Shown here: piece by piece, positions 1-10,154 of the stretch
Numbering within the stretch: the first letter of the stretch is position 1
Layout of the letters: the number at the start of each line of letters is the position of its first letter
Position numbers and translations under genes: made by a program
Origin: Phaeodactylum tricornutum CCAP 1055/1
Taxonomy: Eukaryota > Bacillariophyta > Bacillariophyceae > Surirellales > Neidiaceae
NCBI RefSeq assembly: GCF_000150955.2
Contig: NW_002238012.1
Coordinates: forward strand, 1 to 48,421
DNA length: 48,421 nt
Direction of reading: 5' to 3'
Notes under the pieces: generated by a model
What the model saw: only the letters and a program-made list of their open reading frames with translations
Database searches by the model: none
Told to the model about the DNA's origin: nothing

Positions 1-28
1 CCCACGGGTTAGACAGCGGATACGAGGA

Positions 29-735
29 TGATAAAGTATAGCCACGCAATACTGCAATTTGCCACTAAGGTGAGCAATTGTCATAGCTATTGTTGTTGGA
101 ACATTCAACTAGCATAGTGCCTAGCTCTGAATATTGGCCATGTTTGCCAGCCTTATTACTGTCCCAGTCGTCGTCTGTACGACGCTGCGGATAGAGGCAA
201 TGTTTTTCGGGTCATTACCGAAATGTCATTTGCGAAGGCAGTGCAAAGTGACACGTGTGTGCATCTAAGGATGCAGCAGTTGTGACACGCAAGACGACAT
301 GTCTTGCCGACCAAGAAATCATCTTTACATAAGCGATTTTCTCTATTATGGTCGTCCCTTGAGAGGTAAAGAAAATACCTTCTCCACGTCTACAAACTGG
401 GATTGAATCGAAGCAGATAAGTCTGCACACAATCAAAGGGTCTCATGTTCATCTGCATTCATTTGCATTCATATGCATTCATTTGCAGTCATCTGGATTC
501 TGAGTAGTACTGATTCTACTGAGACTCCTAAGGGAGCTCCAAGGGATTTGTTTGCACTTGAAAAGATTACATCCATATTTGTCTCTACTCACAATTCTAA
601 ATTCAGTTGAGGTCAAACAGATTGAGTTACCGATTAATTACAATACAATCGGGGCCTTACAAGGCTTTCCCCTTTATTCATCTTACTCTCTCATTGTATC
701 AACAATACATTGCGTGAGTATAGAAGAATCCGTTA
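29..735 (+). repeat. Solo LTR of a CoDi (Copia) retrotransposon
   Basis: This is a solitary LTR of the same family as the LTRs at 2485-3317 and 9311-10154, but in the opposite orientation. It begins TGATAAAG and ends CCGTTA, as those do. It is about 0.7 kb against 0.83-0.84 kb for the other two, and it carries 4 units of the family's 10-nt array against 7 and 8. The bases AGGA stand on both sides (25-28 and 736-739), a 4-bp target duplication. The flanks 1-28 plus 736 onward match an uninterrupted related sequence at 10508-10617, which shows the pre-insertion state. No internal retroelement sequence is attached. Confidence 0.88.
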
Positions 736-916
736 AGGACCTATGCTAATGCAATATTTGGATCAATGACATTCTAAAACAATGAGAGGAAGATTATTCT
801 ACTACTAGTCCATCAAGCTTGGGAGGTCCAGTTCACTGGACTACCATTACCATGTTCCAGATAATCTTACTCACATGTATGAGTCTTCTTCTTCTAGGTA
901 TAAGTCCCACACAGAA
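736..916. repeat. Diverged copy of the repeat seen at 10508-10617
   Basis: The 28 bases at 1-28 recur exactly at 10508-10535. The sequence resuming after the solo LTR (736 to about 820) continues the same alignment with 10532-10617 at clearly lower identity. The two loci are therefore copies of one older repeat, split here by the solo LTR. The rest of the stretch to 916 shows nothing I recognise. Confidence 0.6.
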
Positions 917-2484
917 TCTTGCAGCAAGTATTCGTTCCTCCCTGATTACTCTCTCATAATTCGTGGGACTGGATCCTATCATTCATTTGTATAATCCTTT
1001 CCTGTATCCTCTTCCAAGGGATTCCCATAGTTGTCCCGCGAATATATCGTGTCGTACAATAAGGCTGACACAAATCCAACGGTTCCATCGCTATCCTCAA
1101 CATGATCACCACCCACGTTACTGTTGGTATCTTTTACCTGTCGCACAGACATGTTGCAATGGTGTATACCGTAACATGGTTCTTCCAATGAAGGATGAAC
1201 CCTTCAAGCTGTATTTGTCCATGAGGATCCATACTTCGCTGTGGTGAGATACCCCAGAGTAGTGGCGGAACTGATCTTTGCACTTGCTGATTCCGTGTAG
1301 TATTTGACAACTTTACATTGAGCGTCGAAGTCGAAACAGTGTTCTCGAATGAGGTTCTTACCCATATCTGTCTGCAAGGTATGTTCTAGCGCAGAGTACA
1401 CAAACTTCTTTTGCTTCTCGAAAAGTGCCTTTTCAGAGGGTTCCGTAGGGGCATACGTTGGGACAAGGACCTTTTCAACATTATGCGAGACTGCAGTTAC
1501 CACGAACAACCGGTAGAACTTAACTCAGTACTCGTCATCTTTGAGTACGGGGTAGTGCGTTTTGTCACGCTTCACACCAGGCTTGAAGTTGTCAGCAGCA
1601 GATCGCACTTTGGGTGTGGTGTTTGTTGCGGTAGGGATCAAAGTCGAGAAATACTAGTTGTCAACACTTGACCAAGGGCCAATCCTTGATACAGAACAAA
1701 ATCTTCATTATTCAGTGCAATGAGTTCTGAAGGCTTCAAGGGGCTCCCCTTTTGACATTCAAGGGATGCCTGCCAACGTAGGAAGTGGCGTATGATTTGC
1801 CGGTGTGCCATAAGTAGGGGAATACATATGTTCTCAACACCATTGACAGCCGAGGGAGAAATGTACCCAAGCGTTTCAAGTTCATTCTCAAAAATGGATA
1901 GGATGTCAATTGCGGACTTGTAACCTTGGTGCTGAAAACTGAGGCAAATGGGGTGCTCTCGAGATAACAGAAGGATGTTTTCCAAGATGTGAGCAAAGAC
2001 AGCTTTGGTTGTCATTTGCCAAGTGGCAGGTACCACTATGGGCTAGGTAGCCGGACCTATAGAGTATTCTTGAAAAATTTACTACTTACGGGTTTGGGTC
2101 CTTTGCTGTATACTATAGCAGACTTTGTTATTATGACCCTACACCAGTGAACAAAGCGAGCACTAGTACACTCACTTCTACCTCCGTAGGTGTCCTTGAG
2201 GACTGACGAGGGTTTGATTAGCCCCCCCTTACAGTGAGTAATCATTCCTGCCTGATTTCTCTCTTACCATTTGCGGGACTGGATCCTATCATTCACTTGT
2301 ATAATCCTTTCCTGTATCCTCTTCCATTGGATTCCCATAGTTGCTTTGCAAATACATTGAGTCATATCATAAGGCCAACACAAATCCAATGGTTCCATTG
2401 CTATCTTCAACATGATTACCATTCACGCTATCATTGGTATCTGTGGCCTGTTGCAGAGACAAGTCACAATGGTGTATACCATAG
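917..2484 (-). mobile_element. Small gag-only Copia-type relic between direct repeats
   Basis: Two direct repeats of about 255 bp (roughly 917-1174 and 2228-2484, visibly diverged) flank about 1 kb. Minus-strand translation of that interior (about 1204-2036) resembles the gag region of diatom CoDi elements, for example a stretch reading KQKKFVYSALEHTLQTDMGK. No protease, integrase or reverse transcriptase is present between the repeats. It looks like an old, broken element, or a non-autonomous gag-only (TR-GAG-like) one, with the repeats as its LTRs. It abuts the large CoDi element at 2485. Older than that element, judging by repeat divergence. Confidence 0.55.
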
Positions 2485-3317
2485 TAACGAATTCTTCTAT
2501 ACTCACGCAATGTATTGTTGATACAATGAGAGAGTAAGATGAATAAAGGGGAAAGCCTCGTAAGGCCCCGATTGTATTGTAATTAATCGGTAACTCAATC
2601 GGTTTGACCTCGACTGAATTTAGAATTGTGAGTAGAGACAAATATGGATGTAATCTTTTCGAGTGCAAACAAATCCCTTGGAGCTCCCTTAGGAGTCTCA
2701 GTAGAATCCGTACTACTCTCCACGGATAGTCACATTACTGGGATAGTAATGTTCTGGTCAATCGTATTCAAGGAGACCGTAGCCTCTGTACTGTCTTCTA
2801 TGCGTTGATCCCGCAGAATCCAGATGACTGCAAATGAATGCAAATGAATGCATATGAATGCAAATGAATGCAGATGAATGCAGATGAATGCAGATGAACG
2901 TGAGACCCTTTGATCGTGTGCAGACTTATCTGCTTCGATTCAATCCCAGTTTGTAGACGTGGAGAAGGTATTTTCTTTACCTCTCAAGGGACGACCATAA
3001 TAGAGAAAATCGCTTATGTAAAGATGATTTCTTGGTCGGCAAGACATGTCGTCTTGCGTGTCACAACTGCTGCATCCTTAGATGCATACACGTGTCACTT
3101 CGCACTGCCTTCGCAAATGACATTTCGGTAATGACCCGAAAAACATTGCCTCTATCCGCAGCATCGTACAGACGACGACTGGGACAGTAATAAGGCTGGC
3201 AAACATGGCCAATATTCAGAGCTAGGCACTATGCTAGTTGAATGTTCCAACAACAATAGCTATGACAATTGCTCACCTTAGTGGCAAATTGCAGTATTGC
3301 GTGGCTATACTTTATCA
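2485..3317 (-). repeat. 3' LTR of the CoDi element
   Basis: In the element's orientation it begins TGATAAAGTATAG and ends TTCGTTA. It contains a 10-nt tandem array with 7 units at about 2827-2898, with unit consensus GAATGCAAAT, GAATGCATAT or GAATGCAGAT. Near its 3' end it carries a short GC-rich hairpin with a TACG loop followed by CTTTCCCC. It is nearly identical to 9311-10154. Confidence 0.92.
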
Positions 3318-3326
3318 CTCCCTTCA
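3318..3326 (-). other. Polypurine tract of the CoDi element
   Basis: Directly before the 3' LTR, in the element's sense, stands GAAGGGAG followed by the LTR start TGATAAAG. This is the usual place and composition of the plus-strand primer in LTR elements. Confidence 0.65.
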
Positions 3327-3408
3327 ATCTCGCAGTCTGGGAGTACAAAGTCCAGTCTAGAGATTGCCCCAAAGTATGGTGGCGCAGAAGGTACTGTATG
3401 GCCGTGGC

Positions 3409-6400
3409 TCAAAACAGAATGTGACTGATGAGGAATTTGTGCTGAGGGCCAGACAGACACTTAGTGAGCATATCACTGAGATTGGAGCCCGTTGGTTCAT
3501 GTGCAAGACGCATTGTCCCACTAGCAATGCACTCGCGAACCTTATGGTATGAAATAGCATTGTGCTTTTTCTTAAGTACCGACGAAGGTATCGTCGAACT
3601 TGTGACGACACTCATATTGTCGCAGAAAACATTTGCGGGTCCACAAAGTGGAACACCCAATACCCGTAGGTTGTACCGCAAGGCTATGATCATTTCGGAA
3701 GCTATGCGCATGGCAACAAACTCCGATCCATATGTCGATCCTTCGACAGTGTTTTGTCTCTTGGAGTACCAACGTATTGGTGTTCCATTTATAAAAATAA
3801 GTATGCCGGTGGTCGATCTCCGCGTGACGTGACAATCTGCATGAGCAGCATCCACAAACACCGTGATTTGTACTGACCTACCCATAGGTTTTGGCATTGC
3901 TGGAGGGAGTTCCTCTACAGCATTTGGGTATTGCTCCTTCCACATAGGATCAGAGAACTTGACCTGAGAAAATTCTCTCATTTTAGGGTCACAGACAAGC
4001 TTGGAATTCAAGTGTCGCTTTAAGTAGCTGAACATACGAAGCACCGCATTGTAGTGGCCTTCTCTTGGTTTCGCATTGAAGCGTGACATAAGACCCACTT
4101 CTTGGGTAATGTCAATTCGTCCAAGTTCAGATGTCCAGAGAAGAATGCCGATAAGACTCATATAAAAGTTCGCTCGGTCATCGTCGAGGAAAGCGGACGT
4201 ATCCACCTCCGGATGGTATCCGGGTATCAAGGGCGTGACAATTCGGTTACTTGTTGAAAGTTTCAGCCCAAGAGTTTCCTCTATGTTTTTTATCGCGTTG
4301 GTTAAGTACTGCTGAGCAGACATGTACCACGCCGACGTACCATCCTTGAATGTGTACGTTCCAATAGTGGCTCCAAGAAATGTTTCTGGAGCGCTACCAC
4401 CCTTGAGTGTGTAGGGAATGTTTTTGAGCATTTCTAAAATCGCCCTGGTATTTTCCGAGACAACCGTTAGGTCGTCGACGTAGCTTATAATGTACTCGTA
4501 GTACTCGCTTTCGTCCTTGCGCTTAGCAGCTCGGTACCACATATCTGGATCGGCCTTAGAAGACACAAAACCCATAGTCCTTAGACTTTGCGCGAGGTGG
4601 GAATGCCACGCTGCGCCACTGGACTTTAGTCCATACAGAGCCTTAGCAATGATGACTGTCCGTCCCTCGAACTCTTCAAACTCAGGGCCAGCAATTGCAT
4701 AGACCTTTTCACGACAATCGGCATTGACGTAAGCATTACCAATGTCAACTGAGACGAGATCAAGATTGTTCAGACTGGCAAGTAAGAAACCTAGTCGAAC
4801 ACTCTCCCTTGACGCAACACTGGAATAAGTATCATCAGTGGGAGGGTCTGTCACATGGCCTCCAGCAACAAGGCGTGCCTTGCGTCGGAAGTCCATTTTG
4901 ACATCAAAAATAATCCACATCGGGATGCGTTTATAATCCTTGGGAGCTCTTTCTCCCTTCGAGAGGATAGTGAAGGTCTCCATCTTCTGCAGCGTGCCCA
5001 TTTCCTTTTGGATGGCTTCAGCCCAGAGATGATTGCCATTCTGTTTGTCCAGCTCGTAAGCGTGGGCAACGTTCCTTGGAACTTCTATACCGTACTTGTA
5101 TCGGTTCTTCTTTTTTCGCGTGCGTGCAGCGCGAATCCACCTATCAGCCTTTGTCAGTACCGATGGTGCCCAGTAAGAGAAAGCTTTTTCCGACATTAAT
5201 TCATTGTCGGCTGCATATTTTGCAACTGGGTAAGGATTGCTTTCCTTTAAAGAGGTAAGAGGCTCCCAGGTGTATTCACCATTGGCCCATTTAACACGGA
5301 GGAACCAACCTTTCGTTCGTCCTCGGCCGCCACGTGGGCGCCTTTGATGGTCAACAATATCTTCAAAAGTATACCATTCATTACCATCATCATCGACTTG
5401 CTTATACACAGCGTCAAGCAGAGCATTGTATCCATGAATCTCTTCAGTACCATCATTGAACTCAACAACATAATTGGTTGTTTCGTTTGAGCCCTTGGGC
5501 TGGCCATTTTTATCACGCTTGGTGACTTTGCCTAGATGTTGTATACCTCCCTTAGTAAGGAGTACTTCGCTGCCGACAAGGAGATCCGACGAACCAGACT
5601 CTTTTTCGTCGTCGTTACCGTAGTAATCATCAACTGATAGTCCTGGTTCCACTTGGTCATGGTCGGCTCCCTCATTTAAGTCATACAGAACATGTCTATT
5701 ACGGACTCCTGGATCTTCAGGTTCACCAGTTTTTCTGGCAACCTTCATTGCTTCATCTCGTCGTAACGAGGCAGCTTGCTTTTTAGTGCTGTGAGCAAAA
5801 TCAGTAGGCTGATAAATATCCCTTATCATAGCATCAAAAGCTGTAAGAGAGGTTTGCAAAGCAGTCGAATCAACTTTGTGAAGTGGTGTGACTGTGGATC
5901 GCGCTATCACGGTTCCTTTGTCTGTTAGGACATAGTAGCACATAGCTTGTCCAACATTTGTTGCAATACCAAGCCACCGACCAACTTTAGCCTTAGCTTG
6001 TGGAAATTTAATTTCAGGATTGTCAAAATATTGTACCGGTTCGTAGAACTCGAAATCCAACAATTCTGAAATATCGCTCGTGTCACCTGTCATAACCGTT
6101 AATGGCGTTTGCCAATTTAAGGCTTTGCGAGCGGTATTATTACGCACAATTACCACGTAGGTAATGGCGTAGTCCCAAAGCTGTTCTGGACATTGTGTCG
6201 TTTCCATAACAAGTCGTGTCTGGATCCGAACCGCACCGAATTCGTGTTCGCAACGGTTTTGCCACGGTGAGTATGGTTCCGTGACTGTGACTTTTATCCA
6301 GTGACCGGAAGTGATTTTCTTCCATTTGCTTAAGGTTTCCACTTTTGCGTTGTCGGTGTGAATTTGTGCCGGAATTCCTATATCTTGTATAATTGACGCA

Positions 6401-9225
6401 AGACCTTGGTCTGCTTCGGATTCCGCTTTCATAAGAAAGTGGTATACAAAGTAAGAATCACCACATACAAACCCTTGGGTATGCGTGTGTCCTCGGGAGG
6501 ATTTAACAGTAGATTTGAAAGTGTCGCTATATAACGTACACTTCAACCGGCGGTATCGCAATTGTTCAAACTTCGTTTTAAAACGTCGATGCAGTGGCAT
6601 TTTGCCAGAGCGTTCCGCAAGTTGTGTTGTAGCTTCCAGTGTTCGGTCAACTACTTCCATAGGAACATGTCCCAGGATGCGGCGAAGTTTGTCTCGATCG
6701 ACATCTAGATCCCGTGGGCTAGATTTTGAAACCCGTGCAGTAGCATATTTGATCTCGCGTACGACATCATGTGGGTTCATAACATTATTGTTTGCCGGTA
6801 GAACCGGGAACTCCTTAGAGTCAGGGAGAGAGAAATACCCATGGTAAAAGTTCTCCTCATCCGCATTATCAGTTGCGGTATAGCGTGCATTCCGTTGTCG
6901 GTCATGACGCGTGTAGCGCTGCTCATTATCCTCCCAGTCTTTGCTGTTTGGATCCCAGGGTTGATCAGATGTGAGATCAATGTGCAGGCAGTTCTCAAGC
7001 TCATGGCGAGTAGGTACTCGTGAGTACAACAATGATGTGCGTCCCTTCAATTCAAAAGGAATGTAGTCGCCATCAATTGTTTCAATTCCGTGAAGAGATT
7101 TCCCTTGGGATAAAAACTTCGGAATGTCATCAGTCTGATGTCCGGCGTGCCGAATCTGATTCAAGTTGATGAGAGATGTGGACTGTGTAGGCCCAAGATT
7201 CAAAGCTTCATGGAAAACCAGAATAACGGTGGTTCCGTCATCGTAGTCATATGCTGTAGCAGCCGTCACAACTGGAATTCGATCAAGAGTATCACCACTG
7301 TCATGAAAACCTCGCAGACTCACATATCGACCTGTATGGGCAAGTACAGTATAGCCTGAACCAATGCAAATTGTGTCGGCACCAGTATCAATGGCAGCTT
7401 CGCCCCATGTTGAACGGCCGGTAGGATTTCGTGTGCGATTCTTACAAATGCGTCTTATTGTTGCATCCGCAAGCCGTAGTTCTGACATGCGCCAAGGAGT
7501 GACTTTGTTTTCTTCTGAACTGCATACCATACGATTAAAGGAGACCCTGTCAGCAGATCGCCCAAATAGGGTACCTGCTCCATATGTAGGTTTCTTAAGC
7601 GTATCTTCAAGTTCCAAATGAAGTGGTGTATCTTTCGCCTCAGGCTGACCTGAAGCCAAGTCCTTGTCATCATCTGCTTTAAATATTTCAGTAGACATTG
7701 ACCTTAAATCAGGCGAGTAGGACTCAACGCTTGCGTTAGAGTTATCCGTACTACTAGTCTTGGCTCTTTTAGCCGTGCGCGGGTCCGTAGACGCTCTACG
7801 CTTTGCCGCTTTGATGGCATCCTTTATCTCGGGAGACAATTCATCCCAGATGTCCTTGCGGAGTTGAGTACTAGGAGCATTGTTTCCTTTGCCCGACTCT
7901 TTATTACCTTTGCCTTGGCTTTGGTATTCCGAGCGCTTGCGCCGGTTGTTTTTGTTGTTCCTGTTTTTCGACAAGCCCGTAGCCTGACGAATGTTTCGGG
8001 AATCCTTACCGTCCTTGCTCGTGAGCTTGGCGGCTTGAGTACGCATGTACGTGACAACGCGTTCGAACTTCCATTCATTTAGGTTAGCTTCAGCAGCTGC
8101 CTTGAATGCCATAAGTTCAGGATCAACAATTCCCCGTAGGAAAAAGTTTGTTTTCTGTGAGTCCGTGTAGGCCTCTTTGTTGCGAGCCAATATGTTGTTA
8201 CCAGTAAGATGCTTTTGAACATACTTGGTAAACGTGAAGTTCCGGGATTGTCCGGTATACTTCGATGTCAGAATTGTAGTGCGAGCTTCTTCTGTGGTTA
8301 AGCCCACCTGACTGGCCCCTTCATAGAACGCACACAAGGCGATCCAGGCATGACGGCCATTTTTTGAAACCTCGTAAGGTTCGATAAGGCCCCATGCATC
8401 TCCGCCGCTTGTGAGCGACTTGAGCATAAAAAAGATGTTTGAATTGCGAACTGACTTAACGTTCCAGTCATATTTAAATGAATCAGGTTCGTCATTGATG
8501 TCATTGTAGGTCGCTGTTGGTTCTGAACGGGAATATCGCTCCGAGTCATGTGAGATGCAGGCATCAAAAGATTGCCCACTTGCTCCGGCCCATGCCTCAA
8601 AACTGTATCGAAAGGCGAGCCACTTCTTCTGTGTACCATCAAAGGGATCAGGCACCAGACTGGAGACTGACTTGTCTGTTTTGTTGGTCTCGGAGGTTCC
8701 AAATGGAGACGCTTGCGCCTTCATCTGCATTTCCAATTGCATAACTGGAATTGTCCATTCTTGGGTAATATTTATGTTGTCGGGTTGACTACGTAACCAT
8801 GTAGCAAATGCCCGTAGGCGAGCCCTGTAAACTGTTGCAAACAAAAGCTTGTCGCAAAGATCATTGATGTCACTCATAGAAATAAGCAAGAAATCATTTG
8901 CGGTCTTCAAACCTTCGTTTTGGAGTGACTTCACATGGATATCTCCAAATCCCATAGTATTCCTTAGAACACTTTCAAGGGCTTTCTTGTCCTCAAAAAA
9001 GTTTGGGTTGTACTTGAAATCAATGTCGGTATCAATCTTGTACGACTCGATCTCAGACTGTGAGTCATTGTCATCGCCCATGGACGATGGTTGCGTCTCA
9101 TTGTCACTGTCCTTGGACGGCGACTCAACGGCCTCAAAGGGCGTTTCTTCTTCCACTCGCTCCTCCGGCACCGTTTCGGTCGCTCCCTTCCGGGTAGGAC
9201 CGGTTGCCTTGCGAACTCGGGCCAT
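3409..9225 (-). CDS. Gag-Pol polyprotein of CoDi retrotransposon
   Basis: A single frame of 1938 codons from an ATG at 9225. Gag takes about residues 1-550, with a long basic, Ser- and Asn-rich tail. An aspartic protease signature DTGAD lies near residue 612. The integrase core has Asp near 901 and 957 and Glu near 993, the spacing of a D,D-35-E enzyme. A chromodomain-like segment at about 1283-1335 reads WYTFEDIVDHQRR ... GWFLRVKWANGEYTWEPL. The reverse transcriptase carries YVDD near 1583. RNase H with VFVDAAHAD starts near 1790 and ends with a typical Copia tail (LSDMLTKCL). Positions are estimates from nucleotide coordinates. Function: copying and integration of the element. Gag and Pol share one frame, so any ratio control would be after translation or by splicing. 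Confidence 0.93.
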   Translation of the reverse strand: MARVRKATGPTRKGATETVPEERVEEETPFEAVESPSKDSDNETQPSSMGDDNDSQSEIESYKIDTDIDFKYNPNFFEDKKALESVLRNTMGFGDIHVKSLQNEGLKTANDFLLISMSDINDLCDKLLFATVYRARLRAFATWLRSQPDNINITQEWTIPVMQLEMQMKAQASPFGTSETNKTDKSVSSLVPDPFDGTQKKWLAFRYSFEAWAGASGQSFDACISHDSERYSRSEPTATYNDINDEPDSFKYDWNVKSVRNSNIFFMLKSLTSGGDAWGLIEPYEVSKNGRHAWIALCAFYEGASQVGLTTEEARTTILTSKYTGQSRNFTFTKYVQKHLTGNNILARNKEAYTDSQKTNFFLRGIVDPELMAFKAAAEANLNEWKFERVVTYMRTQAAKLTSKDGKDSRNIRQATGLSKNRNNKNNRRKRSEYQSQGKGNKESGKGNNAPSTQLRKDIWDELSPEIKDAIKAAKRRASTDPRTAKRAKTSSTDNSNASVESYSPDLRSMSTEIFKADDDKDLASGQPEAKDTPLHLELEDTLKKPTYGAGTLFGRSADRVSFNRMVCSSEENKVTPWRMSELRLADATIRRICKNRTRNPTGRSTWGEAAIDTGADTICIGSGYTVLAHTGRYVSLRGFHDSGDTLDRIPVVTAATAYDYDDGTTVILVFHEALNLGPTQSTSLINLNQIRHAGHQTDDIPKFLSQGKSLHGIETIDGDYIPFELKGRTSLLYSRVPTRHELENCLHIDLTSDQPWDPNSKDWEDNEQRYTRHDRQRNARYTATDNADEENFYHGYFSLPDSKEFPVLPANNNVMNPHDVVREIKYATARVSKSSPRDLDVDRDKLRRILGHVPMEVVDRTLEATTQLAERSGKMPLHRRFKTKFEQLRYRRLKCTLYSDTFKSTVKSSRGHTHTQGFVCGDSYFVYHFLMKAESEADQGLASIIQDIGIPAQIHTDNAKVETLSKWKKITSGHWIKVTVTEPYSPWQNRCEHEFGAVRIQTRLVMETTQCPEQLWDYAITYVVIVRNNTARKALNWQTPLTVMTGDTSDISELLDFEFYEPVQYFDNPEIKFPQAKAKVGRWLGIATNVGQAMCYYVLTDKGTVIARSTVTPLHKVDSTALQTSLTAFDAMIRDIYQPTDFAHSTKKQAASLRRDEAMKVARKTGEPEDPGVRNRHVLYDLNEGADHDQVEPGLSVDDYYGNDDEKESGSSDLLVGSEVLLTKGGIQHLGKVTKRDKNGQPKGSNETTNYVVEFNDGTEEIHGYNALLDAVYKQVDDDGNEWYTFEDIVDHQRRPRGGRGRTKGWFLRVKWANGEYTWEPLTSLKESNPYPVAKYAADNELMSEKAFSYWAPSVLTKADRWIRAARTRKKKNRYKYGIEVPRNVAHAYELDKQNGNHLWAEAIQKEMGTLQKMETFTILSKGERAPKDYKRIPMWIIFDVKMDFRRKARLVAGGHVTDPPTDDTYSSVASRESVRLGFLLASLNNLDLVSVDIGNAYVNADCREKVYAIAGPEFEEFEGRTVIIAKALYGLKSSGAAWHSHLAQSLRTMGFVSSKADPDMWYRAAKRKDESEYYEYIISYVDDLTVVSENTRAILEMLKNIPYTLKGGSAPETFLGATIGTYTFKDGTSAWYMSAQQYLTNAIKNIEETLGLKLSTSNRIVTPLIPGYHPEVDTSAFLDDDRANFYMSLIGILLWTSELGRIDITQEVGLMSRFNAKPREGHYNAVLRMFSYLKRHLNSKLVCDPKMREFSQVKFSDPMWKEQYPNAVEELPPAMPKPMGRSVQITVFVDAAHADCHVTRRSTTGILIFINGTPIRWYSKRQNTVEGSTYGSEFVAMRIASEMIIALRYNLRVLGVPLCGPANVFCDNMSVVTSSTIPSSVLKKKHNAISYHKVRECIASGTMRLAHEPTGSNLSDMLTKCLSGPQHKFLISHILF

Positions 9226-9297
9226 GGCTCAGTTCAAAAAGAGAGACAATCGTGTAAAGTAAGTATGTTGGTGAGAGCAACGCCAGCGATGATTGCT

Positions 9298-9310
9298 GGG
9301 TCTGATAAAC
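9298..9310 (-). other. Probable primer-binding site of the CoDi element
   Basis: Immediately internal to the 5' LTR, the element strand reads GTTTATCAGACCC. This resembles the initiator-Met tRNA primer site TGGTATCAGAGCC used by many Copia elements, matching at about 9 of 13 positions. Position is right; the match is only partial, so the tRNA assignment is tentative. Confidence 0.4.
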
Positions 9311-10154
9311 TAACGGATTCTTCTATACTCACGCAATGTATTGTTGATACAATGAGGGAGTAAGATGAATAAAAGGGGAAAGCCTCGTAAGGCCCCGATT
9401 GTATTGTAATTAATCGGTAACTGAATCGGTTTGACCTTGACTGAATTTAGAATTGTGAGTAGAGACAAATATGGATGTAATCATTTCGAGTGCAAACAAA
9501 TCCCTTGGAGCTCCCTTAGGAGTCTCAGTAGAATCAGTACTACTCTCCACGGATAGTCACATTACTGGGATAGTAATGTTCTGGTCAATTGTATTCAAGG
9601 AGACCGTAGCCTCTGTACTGTCTTCTATGCGTTGATCCCGCAGAATCCAGATGACTGCAAATGAATGCAAATGAATGCATATGAATGCATATGAATGCAT
9701 ATGAATGCAAATGAATGCAGATGAATGCAGATGAACGTGAGACCCTTTGATCGTGTGCAGACTTATCTGCTTCGATTCAATCCCAGTTTGTAGATGTGGA
9801 GAAGGTATTTTCTTTACCTCTCAAGGGACGACCATAATAGAGAAAATCGCTTATGTAAAGATGATTTCTTGGTCGGCAAGACATGTCGTCTTGCGTGTCA
9901 CAACTGCTGCATCCTTAGATGCACACACGTGTCACTTCGCACTGCCTTCGCAAATGACATTTCGGTAATGACCCGAAAAACATTGCCTCTATCCGCAGCG
10001 TCGTATAGACGACGACTGGGACAGTAATAAGGCTGGCAAACATGGCCAATATTCAGAGCTAGGCACTATGCTAGTTGAATGTTCCAACAACAATAGCTAT
10101 GACAATTGCTCACCTTAGTGGCAAATTGCAGTATTGCGTGGCTATACTTTATCA
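9311..10154 (-). repeat. 5' LTR of the CoDi element
   Basis: Begins TGATAAAG at 10154 in the element's sense and ends at 9311. It carries 8 units of the 10-nt array at about 9656-9736, against 7 in the 3' LTR. As the 5' LTR it should hold the element's promoter; no clear TATA box was assigned. Confidence 0.92.

Larger units (their letters stand above)
2485..10154 (-). mobile_element. CoDi-type Copia LTR retrotransposon, looks whole
   Basis: A 7.67-kb element on the minus strand: 5' LTR at 9311-10154, leader, one long gag-pol frame at 3409-9225, polypurine tract, and 3' LTR at 2485-3317. The domain order protease, integrase, reverse transcriptase, RNase H is that of Copia (Ty1) elements. The pol sequence is of the diatom CoDi kind. 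The two LTRs differ by roughly a dozen substitutions by eye (about 1-2%) plus the number of 10-nt units, so insertion was recent but not immediate. No matching target duplication is seen: CATAG stands to the left and GTTGC to the right. Confidence 0.93.

Noticed and set aside
2827-2898. CRISPR-like short repeat array
   Set aside because: The units are 10 nt, contiguous and without spacers, and lie inside an LTR of a eukaryotic retrotransposon.
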